Source of the DNA: Polynucleobacter sp. SHI8
GTDB taxonomy: Bacteria > Pseudomonadota > Gammaproteobacteria > Burkholderiales > Burkholderiaceae
Direction: 5' to 3'
Length of the DNA stretch: 64,000 bases
Assembly: GCF_027944005.1 (NCBI RefSeq)
Contig: NZ_AP027204.1
Coordinates: 930,001 to 994,000 of the forward strand
Of the stretch, positions 15,921 to 24,516 are shown one piece after another. The position numbers were made by a program, and so were the translations under genes. Each line of letters starts with the position of its first letter. The first letter of the stretch is position 1. Below the pieces are notes generated by a model, which ran no database searches, had not been told where the DNA came from, and saw only the letters and a list, made by a program, of their open reading frames with translations.

Positions 15921-17015
15921 ATGGATCTTATACAACTCAAATACATCGTTCTCCTGAGTGCATTTTCGCTCGCCACAATTTTGGGCTTTGCCATGCAAAG
16001 AACCCAGTTTTGTTCCATGGGTGCCATCAGTGATGTCTTTGTTATGAAGTCTTGGAGTCGCGCTCGTCAGTGGTGTGTGGCACTCGCTATTGCCGTTATT
16101 GGGACCAGCTTGTTGTACTTGGGAGGGTGGATTGATATTCACCAAACCATTTACACCAATCCCAAATTATTATGGCTATCGCATCTGGTTGGTGGTCTTT
16201 TATTTGGGATTGGGATGTCGATTGCCTCTGGATGCGGGGCTAAAAATCTCGTCCGTTTAGGCGCAGGTAGCCTTAAATCCCTGGTGGTGTTACTCGTCAT
16301 GGGCATCTTTGCGCAAATGACTTTGCGGGGAGTCTTTGGTGTCTTGCGCGTGAATACCGTTGATAGCATTTTCCTTCAATTACCGACCTATCAGGATCTC
16401 GGTTCCCTCCTCAGTCAGACATTGCCGTTTTCGATTCCCGTGATATCGCTTATGATCAGTATTGTATTTGCAGGAGTATTACTCGCCTTTGCATTCAAAG
16501 ATCGACTTTTTCGTGATGAGGGGCAGTGGTGGGTAAGTATCCTTGTTGGAGTGGTAATTGTTGGTTTTTGGTTCATTTCTGGTCATTTAGGATTTGTGCC
16601 AGAGGATCCCAATACCCTAGAGCCTCTTTTTGTTGCCACCAATAGTGGACGCATGGAAAGTGCCTCGCTAGTTGCACCCATGGCTTATCTCTTGGATTAT
16701 TTAACCCTATTCAGTGACACCTCTAAAACCATTAGCTTTGCCATTGTCATTGCGCTTGGCATTATTGCGGGATCGTGTCTAGGTGCAGTGTTACAAGGGC
16801 AGTGGCGACTCCAAGGCTTTTCAAATACCGCGGATACCCTCAATCACCTCGTTGGTGGCGCACTCATGGGGATTGGCGGCGTGACCGCTTTGGGATGTAC
16901 ATTTGGACAAGGCTTAAGTGGTATGTCCACCTTAGCCTTATCCTCATTTATAACCGTAGCCGCCATGATACTCGGCGTATTTTTGGGGCTACGGTATTTA
17001 GAGCGAACTGCTTAA
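15921..17015 (+). CDS. YeeE/YedE family sulfur-compound transporter
   Basis: The 364-residue membrane protein contains the two-fold YeeE/YedE (Sulf_transp) pattern: GFAMQRTQFCSMGAI near the start, GIGMSIASGCGAKNLVRLGAG, and GIGGVTALGCTFGQGLSG near the end. Each carries the conserved cysteine that in TsuA-type proteins relays thiosulfate through the membrane. About nine to ten hydrophobic segments are visible. No TusA-like partner is adjacent. It follows the lipoprotein gene by 30 bases and overlaps the convergent hydrolase by four bases. Confidence 0.87.
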   Translation: MDLIQLKYIVLLSAFSLATILGFAMQRTQFCSMGAISDVFVMKSWSRARQWCVALAIAVIGTSLLYLGGWIDIHQTIYTNPKLLWLSHLVGGLLFGIGMSIASGCGAKNLVRLGAGSLKSLVVLLVMGIFAQMTLRGVFGVLRVNTVDSIFLQLPTYQDLGSLLSQTLPFSIPVISLMISIVFAGVLLAFAFKDRLFRDEGQWWVSILVGVVIVGFWFISGHLGFVPEDPNTLEPLFVATNSGRMESASLVAPMAYLLDYLTLFSDTSKTISFAIVIALGIIAGSCLGAVLQGQWRLQGFSNTADTLNHLVGGALMGIGGVTALGCTFGQGLSGMSTLALSSFITVAAMILGVFLGLRYLERTA

Positions 17016-17902
17016 ACGCCTTTTTCTTTAAACCAAGCAACTGCCTTATCCCAGCCATCTGCTGCAGCTGCAGGCACATAACTTGGGCGATAGTCAGCAT
17101 GGAAGGCATGACCTGCCGCAGAGTAGAGCACAAACTGTGACTGTTGTGCGGCGCGATTGGTTTTTTGTTTCACTAAAGCATCTTGCATCGTGGCAACCGT
17201 CGCAACGGAGATACCCGTATCTTTCGCGCCATATAAGCCTAATACAGGAGCTTTTAATTGCGTTGCTAGATCGATCGGGTGATTGGGGAAATTCGCCGAT
17301 TTATCACCTGTTAAACGACCATACCAAGCAACCCCAGCTTTGAAACTTGGAAGGGATTCACAAGCCAACCAGACGATACGACCACCCCAGCAAAAGCCAT
17401 TAATACCTACACGTGACATATTGCCACCATGCTCTTTTGCCCAGTTGAGAGTTTCTTTCACATCCGTCATGACTTGTTGATCAGGTGTTTTGGCCACGAT
17501 ATCGCTCTGAATCTGAGCGATTGTTGCAATTTGTTGTGGATTACCAGCACGGTAAAAGAACTCAGGAGCAATGGCTAAGTAACCTAGTTTGGCAAAGCGA
17601 CGTGCCACATCGGCAATGTATTCATGCACACCAAAGATTTCGCTGACCACAATCATCACTGGCAAAGGGCCCTTGGCATTTTCTGGCCTTGCAACATAAA
17701 TAGGTAATTTGGAGTCGCCATAGGCAACGGTTTCATCAGAACATTTCAGACCCTTAAAGTCAGTTTTAATCGCTTGCGCCATCACAGGAGCAGAAGCGAC
17801 GGCATAACCAAGACCACCCAAAGCGGATGTTTTCATAAAGTCACGACGATTAAAAGAAGATTCTGGGATTAAGGCTTGCGTATCTTTAATAAAGTCATTC
17901 AT
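17012..17902 (-). CDS. Tat-exported dienelactone hydrolase family protein
   Basis: A twin-arginine signal (FNRRDFMKTSALGG, Arg19-Arg20) precedes an alpha/beta-hydrolase of the dienelactone hydrolase family. The catalytic triad is visible: Cys171 in NGFCWGGR, Asp228 in GAKDTG and His265 in AGHAFH. Family members in the cytoplasm open dienelactones in chlorocatechol breakdown, while exported relatives have broader esterase roles. Export through Tat implies periplasmic action and folding before export. The gene is a single unit with its start about 90 bases from the divergent response-regulator gene. Confidence 0.87.
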   Translation of the reverse strand: MNDFIKDTQALIPESSFNRRDFMKTSALGGLGYAVASAPVMAQAIKTDFKGLKCSDETVAYGDSKLPIYVARPENAKGPLPVMIVVSEIFGVHEYIADVARRFAKLGYLAIAPEFFYRAGNPQQIATIAQIQSDIVAKTPDQQVMTDVKETLNWAKEHGGNMSRVGINGFCWGGRIVWLACESLPSFKAGVAWYGRLTGDKSANFPNHPIDLATQLKAPVLGLYGAKDTGISVATVATMQDALVKQKTNRAAQQSQFVLYSAAGHAFHADYRPSYVPAAAADGWDKAVAWFKEKGV

Positions 17903-17995
17903 AGGGATTCTCCAAAGTATTTTGATTTATTGTAATAAACATTTATATAATCTGTTATATATAAATGAAATTTCATAAATCAAGAGGATTCACCT

Positions 17996-18847
17996 TTGTC
18001 AAACAATCCAGTTGATGATGCATTCGATGCCTTTGCAGATGAGGCAAAGCCTAAAAAAGGCAAAGTATTAATTGCTGAAGATATCAAGACCAATCGCTTG
18101 ATTCTTTCATCTTTACTTGAAACACTAGAAATTGAAAGTTTACAAGCGGTTGATGGCAAAGAAGCAGTTGAGATGTTTAAAGCCGACCCCACGATTAATT
18201 TTATTTTGATGGACGTCAAGATGCCCGTTATGGATGGCATAGAGGCAACGGTGGTGATTCGTGAGTGGGAAGAGATTAAAAAGCTGAGTGCGATTCCCAT
18301 TATTGCCGTGACAGCATTCGATTTTGCTGAAGATATTAAACGTTGCATGGATGCTGGCATGAATGATGTCATGTTTAAACCAGCAGACTTAAAAACCTTA
18401 GCCAAAACAGTTGAAAAATACCTGAACATCAAAAAAATTGATCTCAGTGCATTGCAAACGAATAACTCCGAAATCAATTTAAGAAATTTAATTGAAAATC
18501 GTCAGGAAGAGATATTTAGTCAAGAGTGGTTAACGGCTTTTGTTTTGAATCACAAAAAACTCGCCAGTGTTTTACTGCATGGTGCGATGAATGACATGCC
18601 CAATTATTTCAAGTTATTACGTGAAGCCATTGAAGAGCAAAATTGGATTGAAACCAGAGCAGTCGTACATGTTTTAAAAGGATTGTTACGCCAAGTAGGT
18701 TCAGTGAGGTTATCCACGATCCTCAATGATCTCAATGGGCTCTTAAAAAGTGGTGGCACGATGGATCAACCTGCGTTTGAGACTATCCTCAAAGAGTATC
18801 AATTGCTCGAAGGCCAGTTACAAGACTGGCTAAAGAAAAACTCTTAA
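17996..18847 (+). CDS. REC-HPt two-component regulator
   Basis: The start is TTG at 17996, preceded by AGAGGA. Residues 23-143 are a receiver domain: acidic AED pocket near 28-30, phospho-acceptor Asp73 in FILMDVKMP, conserved Thr in AVTAFD and Lys128 in MFKPAD. The C-terminal part (about 180-280) resembles a histidine phosphotransfer domain with His225 in VVHVLKGLLRQVG. No DNA-binding or enzymatic output domain and no adjacent kinase are present. It is an orphan and could relay phosphate from the hybrid kinase at 35591, whose receiver is similar; that pairing is inference. Confidence 0.82.
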   Translation: MSNNPVDDAFDAFADEAKPKKGKVLIAEDIKTNRLILSSLLETLEIESLQAVDGKEAVEMFKADPTINFILMDVKMPVMDGIEATVVIREWEEIKKLSAIPIIAVTAFDFAEDIKRCMDAGMNDVMFKPADLKTLAKTVEKYLNIKKIDLSALQTNNSEINLRNLIENRQEEIFSQEWLTAFVLNHKKLASVLLHGAMNDMPNYFKLLREAIEEQNWIETRAVVHVLKGLLRQVGSVRLSTILNDLNGLLKSGGTMDQPAFETILKEYQLLEGQLQDWLKKNS

Positions 18848-18856
18848 TCACAATCA

Positions 18857-19882
18857 TCAGAGGTTTAACAAGCGCACCGTATCAAATAAGTTTTTGATGA
18901 GTTGCGCATCGATATTGCGCGTAATAAACACCACTCTAGAGTCATGATCATCACTGGGCCAATGCTTCAGATGCACAGGCGGATGAAAGATATGTTGCAC
19001 ACCTTGTACCACGACGGGATTGCCTGAGACATTGACAATGCCTTTCATGCGCAGTAGATCAGGACCTCGCAGATTACTCAGTAAATCGAGGGCACTTGAG
19101 AAAGCCTCCCAGGTAAAAGGATCGTTAAAGCGTAACGACAGAGTTTGGATGCCCGAGTCATGTGCTTGGACAAACTTCCCTAAATACGCACCCGATTCTG
19201 ACTCTTCGCCTAAAAAGGACAGGATCTTGCTGGAAGACTTCGTGGTAGATAAACCCAAGTTCATCAGTTCCAATGGTGAGACTTTGCCATTGGTAACTGG
19301 AATCATCGGTGCTGTGGTATTGAGTTCCCGAATGCTCCCCTGAATGGACTCTAAGGCAGAAGCTTCGATTAAATCAGATTTGGTTAAAAAGAGCTTATCG
19401 GCAATGGCAATTTGTTTGACGATTTCTTTTTGGGTCTTCACCATCGAGGGGAAATTGACGACATCGACTAAAGTCACCAAGCCATCAAACCGAAATTGTG
19501 CTTCTAATAAAGTATCACTGACTAAGGTTTGTAGAACTGGTGCTGGATCCGCAAGCCCCGTGGTTTCTATAATCACACGGTCAAAATCGAAGACTTCACC
19601 GACCGAGCGTTTGGCAAATAAATCCCGCAGCGTTTCTTGCATATCCGTACGCACTGAGCAGCAAATACAGCCATTCGATAAAAGCGAGATATTTTCAGTT
19701 GAGCTTTGTACTAGATCGTGATCAATACCGATTTCACCTACCTCATTGATCACTAGAGCCACCCGATTCATTTCTGGGTGACGAACTAATTGTGCAATCA
19801 GAGTTGTTTTACCACTACCCAAAAAACCAGTAATGATCGTTACTGGAATTTTGCTCGCGAGTACATCCCTCTGAAAATTCAT
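18857..19882 (-). CDS. COG0523 (CobW/P47K-like) metal-chaperone GTPase
   Basis: The protein has a P-loop (ITGFLGSGKTTL, residues 17-28) and the COG0523 metal-binding motif CxCC (Cys72, Cys74, Cys75 in NGCICCSV). The switch and base-recognition pieces (ETTGLADPAP, LTKSDL) are present, as is a C-terminal CobW domain containing FHPPVHLKHWP. These G3E GTPases insert Zn, Co or other metals into client proteins. It lies three bases downstream of the LVIVD propeller gene, which makes that protein a plausible client. No Zur-like box was identified. Confidence 0.88.
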   Translation of the reverse strand: MNFQRDVLASKIPVTIITGFLGSGKTTLIAQLVRHPEMNRVALVINEVGEIGIDHDLVQSSTENISLLSNGCICCSVRTDMQETLRDLFAKRSVGEVFDFDRVIIETTGLADPAPVLQTLVSDTLLEAQFRFDGLVTLVDVVNFPSMVKTQKEIVKQIAIADKLFLTKSDLIEASALESIQGSIRELNTTAPMIPVTNGKVSPLELMNLGLSTTKSSSKILSFLGEESESGAYLGKFVQAHDSGIQTLSLRFNDPFTWEAFSSALDLLSNLRGPDLLRMKGIVNVSGNPVVVQGVQHIFHPPVHLKHWPSDDHDSRVVFITRNIDAQLIKNLFDTVRLLNL

Positions 19883-19885
19883 GAG

Positions 19886-21127
19886 TTAAATATTCATCTC
19901 CAAGATGTACAGACCACCACTAAAACGATCCACACCATAGACGATGGCATTTTCATCGACATAGACATCATTGATTTGGACAGCACCTGCAGGAGAGAGT
20001 TTCGGAGCGCCAGGGACGTAGTAGGCGATTTCTTCCACACGGTAAGGATCCGTTGTATCAAATACACGGATACCACCATTAAAGAAGGTACCAATGATGA
20101 TCGTATCGGAATAAAAAGATCCGGGAACAGGAAGATTCTCATGCAAGTTGTGCGCACCATAGCGACCTCCTCGTTGACTAAACACTTCCACTGGCGGCAT
20201 TGGGAAGGTGGAGATCGAGAGAGGGTGTTTTTCATCACTACTATCGATGACCCAGACCAATTTTGGCCAATCGATGCCATCATCAAACACACACTCATCG
20301 CTCACAATCCATAAGTTACGATCAAATAAAGGCAGTACCGTATGGATGAAGCCATTCAGAGGTGGCGAGTGATTCCAATGAGAAACCACTTGAATATTTT
20401 TCATATCCGAAATATCTAATACAAAAGCACCGCCATCGATATAACCAACATAAGCACGGTTCGGTTCACGCGGGAACACATTGGTGTTATGCACACGATA
20501 GCCCGTATCAAATTTAGGATGACGCGGTGGAGGAGGGGCAGAGTCACCGACGCGAGTACCCGGATACCACCAGCGACCTGCTTCAACAGGATTTCTTGGA
20601 TCGGACACATCTAAAATGCGGTAGAACTGATCATCTAATGGGTGAGTCGGTTCAAAATCCTCAGATCCAGAAGACATATGAATATATTTGCCATCCACAA
20701 ACCATAAGGCGTGTACCCCGCGGGAGAATGGGCCTGAGCAGTCAAAGTGGGAGAGCAGTTGTGGATGTTCAGGATCGCTCACATCAAACAGATCGACACC
20801 TGCTGGTTTGAGCCCCACCGTTTGGGTTTGGTAAGCCACAGCGAGGATGTCCCCCCAAACATCTAAAGAGTTGGAGCGCAGTTGCATATGGGGCAAATCC
20901 GTTTGTACGATCAGCTTGGGATTCTTTGGATCTGTGACATCCACACCAGAGAAATTCTTCGGGGCAGATTCGTGGGCCAACCACATGATGCGGCGACCAT
21001 CTTTGGTGATTTGTAAGCCCATTCCTTCACCTAAGCCACCAAAGCCACCTAATTCATGGTGAGCAAGAAGGGTCATATTACGCGAGAGAGTTTGGTCAGA
21101 TTTGGCGCTGGCTTGTGGTGCTTGCAT
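19886..21127 (-). CDS. LVIVD-repeat beta-propeller protein
   Basis: The 413-residue protein is built of repeated blades with the pattern (F/V)D(V/I)SDPxxPxxxxxx, for example GVDLFDVSDPEHPQLLSHF and ILDVSDPRNPVEAGRW. These are LVIVD repeats related to selenium-binding-protein/methanethiol-oxidase propellers. Histidines recur at equivalent places (GVHALWF, YRVHNTNVFP, GFIHTVLP, YGAHNLHENL) and could bind metal. No signal peptide is seen. It is co-transcribed with the COG0523 GTPase. The enzymatic role is unknown. Confidence 0.8.
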   Translation of the reverse strand: MQAPQASAKSDQTLSRNMTLLAHHELGGFGGLGEGMGLQITKDGRRIMWLAHESAPKNFSGVDVTDPKNPKLIVQTDLPHMQLRSNSLDVWGDILAVAYQTQTVGLKPAGVDLFDVSDPEHPQLLSHFDCSGPFSRGVHALWFVDGKYIHMSSGSEDFEPTHPLDDQFYRILDVSDPRNPVEAGRWWYPGTRVGDSAPPPPRHPKFDTGYRVHNTNVFPREPNRAYVGYIDGGAFVLDISDMKNIQVVSHWNHSPPLNGFIHTVLPLFDRNLWIVSDECVFDDGIDWPKLVWVIDSSDEKHPLSISTFPMPPVEVFSQRGGRYGAHNLHENLPVPGSFYSDTIIIGTFFNGGIRVFDTTDPYRVEEIAYYVPGAPKLSPAGAVQINDVYVDENAIVYGVDRFSGGLYILEMNI

Positions 21128-21242
21128 AGTAGTGTGTCTCTTTATAAAGGTTTTACCTAGTTCGTATTCAATACATCATGTGCTAGTATTTTACAAATAA
21201 AAAATGTAATCCATAAAAAATACTAAAAGTGGAGACTCCCTC

Positions 21243-21536
21243 TTGAAATTAACAGCCCTGATTGATGTTTTAGCTTCTTTAAAAAAATCGCATTTGATGC
21301 TTCAACCAGTAATATTTATTTTTGTATTATTGTTTGTTGGTGTCGTACAAGCACAAAACATTCCCCCTCTGCCGATACAAGTTATCGTTACTTATCCACC
21401 AGGTGGTAGTTCCGACATCATGACCCCTGTCGTAGGGCAAAAACTCGGAAAGTCATGGACTTAAGCTGTTGCGATCGAACTTGAGAAAGTCAAATACGCC
21501 ATATTAATTAAAGACAACCATATCAAAGCTGATTAA
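21243..21536 (+). pseudogene. remnant of a Bug/TctC binding protein gene
   Basis: The first 73 codons (TTG start) encode a signal-peptide-like segment and the typical Bug N terminus (PIQVIVTYPPGGSSDIMTPVVG), then stop. Reading on in the same frame past the TAA gives VAIELEKVKYAILIKDNHIK and a second stop at 21534-21536, which looks like a Bug C terminus (intact copies end IKAE- or NIRPE-like). About 230 central codons are missing, so the gene is an internal-deletion remnant. The intact Bug gene at 22109 may be its functional counterpart. Confidence 0.75.
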
Positions 21537-21542
21537 AAAGAA

Positions 21543-22112
21543 ATGACAATGACCACTTCACTCCCACAGGACGCATTGCAATTAAGTCATATGGGGTTTG
21601 CAGTACATGATATACAGAAGATGGCATCCTACTATCAAGAAGTACTGGATTTTAAGATCACCGATCAAGGACAATTGGGAGCGGTTAGCCTGGTCTTTTT
21701 ATCGCGTAACGAAAAAGAGCACCATCAGATTGTGATGGCCAACGGTAGACCTGAACAACTCGCCTTCAATCCGATCAATCAGATTTCGTTTCGGGTACCG
21801 AATCTGGCCTACTTAAAAATGTTTCGCCAGCGTGCCTTGGCCAATGCTGGCACACATGATTTGGTGAGTATTTGTCATGGCAATGCCTTATCGATTTATT
21901 TTCGAGACCCCGAAGGTAACCGAGTTGAAATCTTTTTTGATACCCCTTGGTATTGTGAACAACCATTACGTGAAATAGTGGACTTTGACTTATCTGAAGA
22001 AGACATCATGCAAATCGCCTATCAAAGCGCCTCGTCTAGACCAGGCTTTTGTTCAAGAGAAGAGTGGTTGGCAAAGATGCACCTCAAAATGAATCCAGGA
22101 GAATCACATTGA
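21543..22112 (+). CDS. VOC-superfamily (glyoxalase/dioxygenase-like) protein
   Basis: The 189-residue protein shows the two-module vicinal-oxygen-chelate fold. It begins SHMGFAVHDIQKMASYYQEVLDF with a likely metal ligand His16, then has a second module with ISFRVPNLAYL and a terminal YFRDPEGNRVEIFFD whose Glu would be another ligand. Catechol dioxygenases and glyoxalase-type enzymes share this. It is translationally coupled to a Bug binding protein (TTGA overlap), so it probably processes the compound that this protein imports. The substrate is unknown. Confidence 0.83.
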   Translation: MTMTTSLPQDALQLSHMGFAVHDIQKMASYYQEVLDFKITDQGQLGAVSLVFLSRNEKEHHQIVMANGRPEQLAFNPINQISFRVPNLAYLKMFRQRALANAGTHDLVSICHGNALSIYFRDPEGNRVEIFFDTPWYCEQPLREIVDFDLSEEDIMQIAYQSASSRPGFCSREEWLAKMHLKMNPGESH

Positions 22113-23083
22113 AACGCTTATCGATTATTTTTTTAAGTTTAGGACTTAGTTTTTCATCCGCACTATGGGCACAAAAGCCCGCAGAATCTAATTGGCCGAA
22201 TAAACCGATACGGATGTTGCTTGGTTATGCACCTGGTGGAGGTTCGGATATCGTAGCGCGCCTAGTGGCAAAAAGTCTTGGTGATCGCTTAGGACAAAAC
22301 GTCTTGGTAGAAAATCACCCTGGTGCTGGCGGTACCATTGCTACCGATCTTGCGGCAAAAGCCAGCCCAGACGGCTATACCCTATATTTTGCACCGAGTG
22401 CTCATGCCAGTACTGCGGCCATTCGTCCCAAGCTCCCCTATGACCCCGTGAATGATTTTTCTTGGATCAGTATGGTCACCACCTATCCTATTGCGTTTAC
22501 CGTATTGCCAGACTCTAAATTTAATAATTTAGCGGACTTCATTCAGGCTGCAAAAAATGAGCCAGGTAAATATACTTACTCATCCGTTGGCGTTGGATCA
22601 GCGATGCATCTCGTCGGTGAGTGGACCTTCTCAGAAGCCAAAGTCAATGTCGTGCATGTACCCTTTAAAGGTGGCACACAACCGTTTCAGGAGTTGTTAG
22701 GTGGTCGTGTAGACGTCATGATTGATACCATGACCTTGACCGCATCACTCCTCAAAGATAAACGCGTTAAGCTTTTAGCCACTACTGCACCTAAAGGTGC
22801 CAGTCCCGTTGCCAATGCGCAAACCGTAGCCGATTTGTATCCTGGAGTGACTTATGAGTCTTGGTTAGGTGTTTCTGGACCCCCGAATATGCCACCAGCG
22901 ATCGTGGAGCGTTTAAATAAAGAGATTCGTTCGATTTCAAATGAACCAGAATTTAAACAACGCCTCATTGATTTTGGTGGCAAACCCTATGCCAGTTCCC
23001 CGATGGAATTTAAGGCAAGAGTTGCCAGAGATATTGAGAGCTTGTCTAAAGTAGCCCAGCGCCAAAACATCCGCCCTGAATAA
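22109..23083 (+). CDS. Bug/TctC-type binding protein
   Basis: A TTG at 22109 overlapping the VOC stop is chosen as start, because CCAGGAGAA lies just upstream and it places the signal peptide (LKRLSIIFLSLGLSFSSALWAQ) at the N terminus; an in-frame upstream ATG at 22049 would lie inside the VOC gene. Typical Bug pieces follow: WPNKPIRMLLGYAPGGGSDIVAR, NHPGAGGTIATDLAAK and DGYTLYF. The roughly 324 residues match the family. No tctA/tctB membrane genes are nearby, as is usual for Bug orphans. Confidence 0.88.
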   Translation: MKRLSIIFLSLGLSFSSALWAQKPAESNWPNKPIRMLLGYAPGGGSDIVARLVAKSLGDRLGQNVLVENHPGAGGTIATDLAAKASPDGYTLYFAPSAHASTAAIRPKLPYDPVNDFSWISMVTTYPIAFTVLPDSKFNNLADFIQAAKNEPGKYTYSSVGVGSAMHLVGEWTFSEAKVNVVHVPFKGGTQPFQELLGGRVDVMIDTMTLTASLLKDKRVKLLATTAPKGASPVANAQTVADLYPGVTYESWLGVSGPPNMPPAIVERLNKEIRSISNEPEFKQRLIDFGGKPYASSPMEFKARVARDIESLSKVAQRQNIRPE

Positions 23084-23100
23084 TTCACTTAGTAAATCAC

Positions 23101-24501
23101 TTAGAGCGGCAGTTCCACACCTTTACGCTGAATACCGCGGGCGGTATATTTAAAGAGTGCCAGTAAAAAGCAGGCGGCAATGGCTAGACTGATACTATTA
23201 CCCGTCCAAAATCCCGCCGCGCCATGGAAGTATTCAGGCACAAAGGATAGATGTTGGAAGGCCATTAAATAGCCACCAAGCAGTCCCACGCCCCACAAAG
23301 ATCCCGCATAAATGAGCATTGGCCAGAAGGCTACACGATAACCCCGCAAAATAAATGCAGCGGTCACTTGCAAGGCATCTGCCATTTGATAGATAGCGAT
23401 AAAGATAAATAATTTATGTGCCATGGCACGCGCTTCTGGTTTTGGTGAGTAAAGATCAAGTAAAAAGTCTTGAAAGAACCAAACCAGAATGCCTAAACCA
23501 ACACTCACAGAAGTAATAAAAATCACCGCAGACCAACCCACTTCTTCAGCATTGCGTGTTTCTTTTGCACCAAGATGTTGGGCGATCACCGTCATCGTTG
23601 CAATCGACAAAGATAACGGAATCATATAAAGAACCGTGCCCATATTGGCAATAATTTGATGACCTGCTAAAACACTCGTACCGAATCGTGCAATAAAGAG
23701 TGCCATAAAAGCAAAAGAAGTTACCTCAATCAAATAACTAAAACCGATCGGCGCACCGAGTTTAAGGATGTTCCAAATTCTAGGCCAGTTTGGCAGACTA
23801 AATTTTGAAAATATGCCATAAGGTTGATAACTTTTTTGTGTGCAGATCAGTACCGTCACCGAGATTACCCAAAACCATTGCACGATGACAGAAGCCAAAG
23901 CACAACCAGGACCACCCATCGCCGGAATCCCAAAACCACCGAAGATAAATAAATAATTGAGCGGAATCTTTAAGCACAGACCGATGACTTGAAGTTTGGT
24001 AATGACCTTTGGTTTAGAGATCGCGTTATGCAATGCCATATAGGTACGCATGATCATCGTTCCAGGGGTGCCCCATGCCAGAATCTCCAGATAGAGCCGG
24101 GCTTTTGCTTCAATACTAGGAGAGACATCACCAAGAGCCAGAAACGGACCGGGATGGAGCAGCACAAAAATACCCACAACCGAAGTACACAAGGCGAGCC
24201 AAAGTGTTTGTCTCGTATCTTCACCGATCTCCGGGTATTTATTGGCACCATACAGTTGCCCACCAATCGCGTTCAGAGCTGACAAAATACCCGTAAGCCC
24301 GACATAAATACTAATAAAGATCGAAGAAGCCATACCCAAGGCTGCCAAATCATCGGTTGAGTATCGAGCGGCCATCGCCGTATCCATTACGCCAAAGGTA
24401 ATCACCGCCAACTGACCTAAAAGAATCGGAATTGCTAGATCAAGAATTTTTGGAACATCTCGCTTTAAACGAGAGAAAATCGATGCTAAAGAAAAAGTCA
24501 T
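23101..24501 (-). CDS. MATE-family multidrug efflux transporter
   Basis: The 466-residue protein has about twelve hydrophobic segments and the MATE pattern: an N-terminal PILLGQLAVITFGVMDTAMAA, then SIFISIYVGLTGILSA, and a second half starting GAPIGFSYLIEVTSFAFMALFIA. MATE proteins export cationic drugs and metabolites in exchange for Na+ or H+. It lies 15 bases downstream of the GT39-like gene and is probably co-transcribed with it. Confidence 0.88.
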   Translation of the reverse strand: MTFSLASIFSRLKRDVPKILDLAIPILLGQLAVITFGVMDTAMAARYSTDDLAALGMASSIFISIYVGLTGILSALNAIGGQLYGANKYPEIGEDTRQTLWLALCTSVVGIFVLLHPGPFLALGDVSPSIEAKARLYLEILAWGTPGTMIMRTYMALHNAISKPKVITKLQVIGLCLKIPLNYLFIFGGFGIPAMGGPGCALASVIVQWFWVISVTVLICTQKSYQPYGIFSKFSLPNWPRIWNILKLGAPIGFSYLIEVTSFAFMALFIARFGTSVLAGHQIIANMGTVLYMIPLSLSIATMTVIAQHLGAKETRNAEEVGWSAVIFITSVSVGLGILVWFFQDFLLDLYSPKPEARAMAHKLFIFIAIYQMADALQVTAAFILRGYRVAFWPMLIYAGSLWGVGLLGGYLMAFQHLSFVPEYFHGAAGFWTGNSISLAIAACFLLALFKYTARGIQRKGVELPL

Positions 24502-24516
24502 GAAGTACCTAAGATG

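Noticed and set aside
19790..20314. 174-codon plus-strand frame opposite the GTPase and propeller genes
   Set aside because: The antisense frame spans two well-supported genes and contains no recognisable domain.
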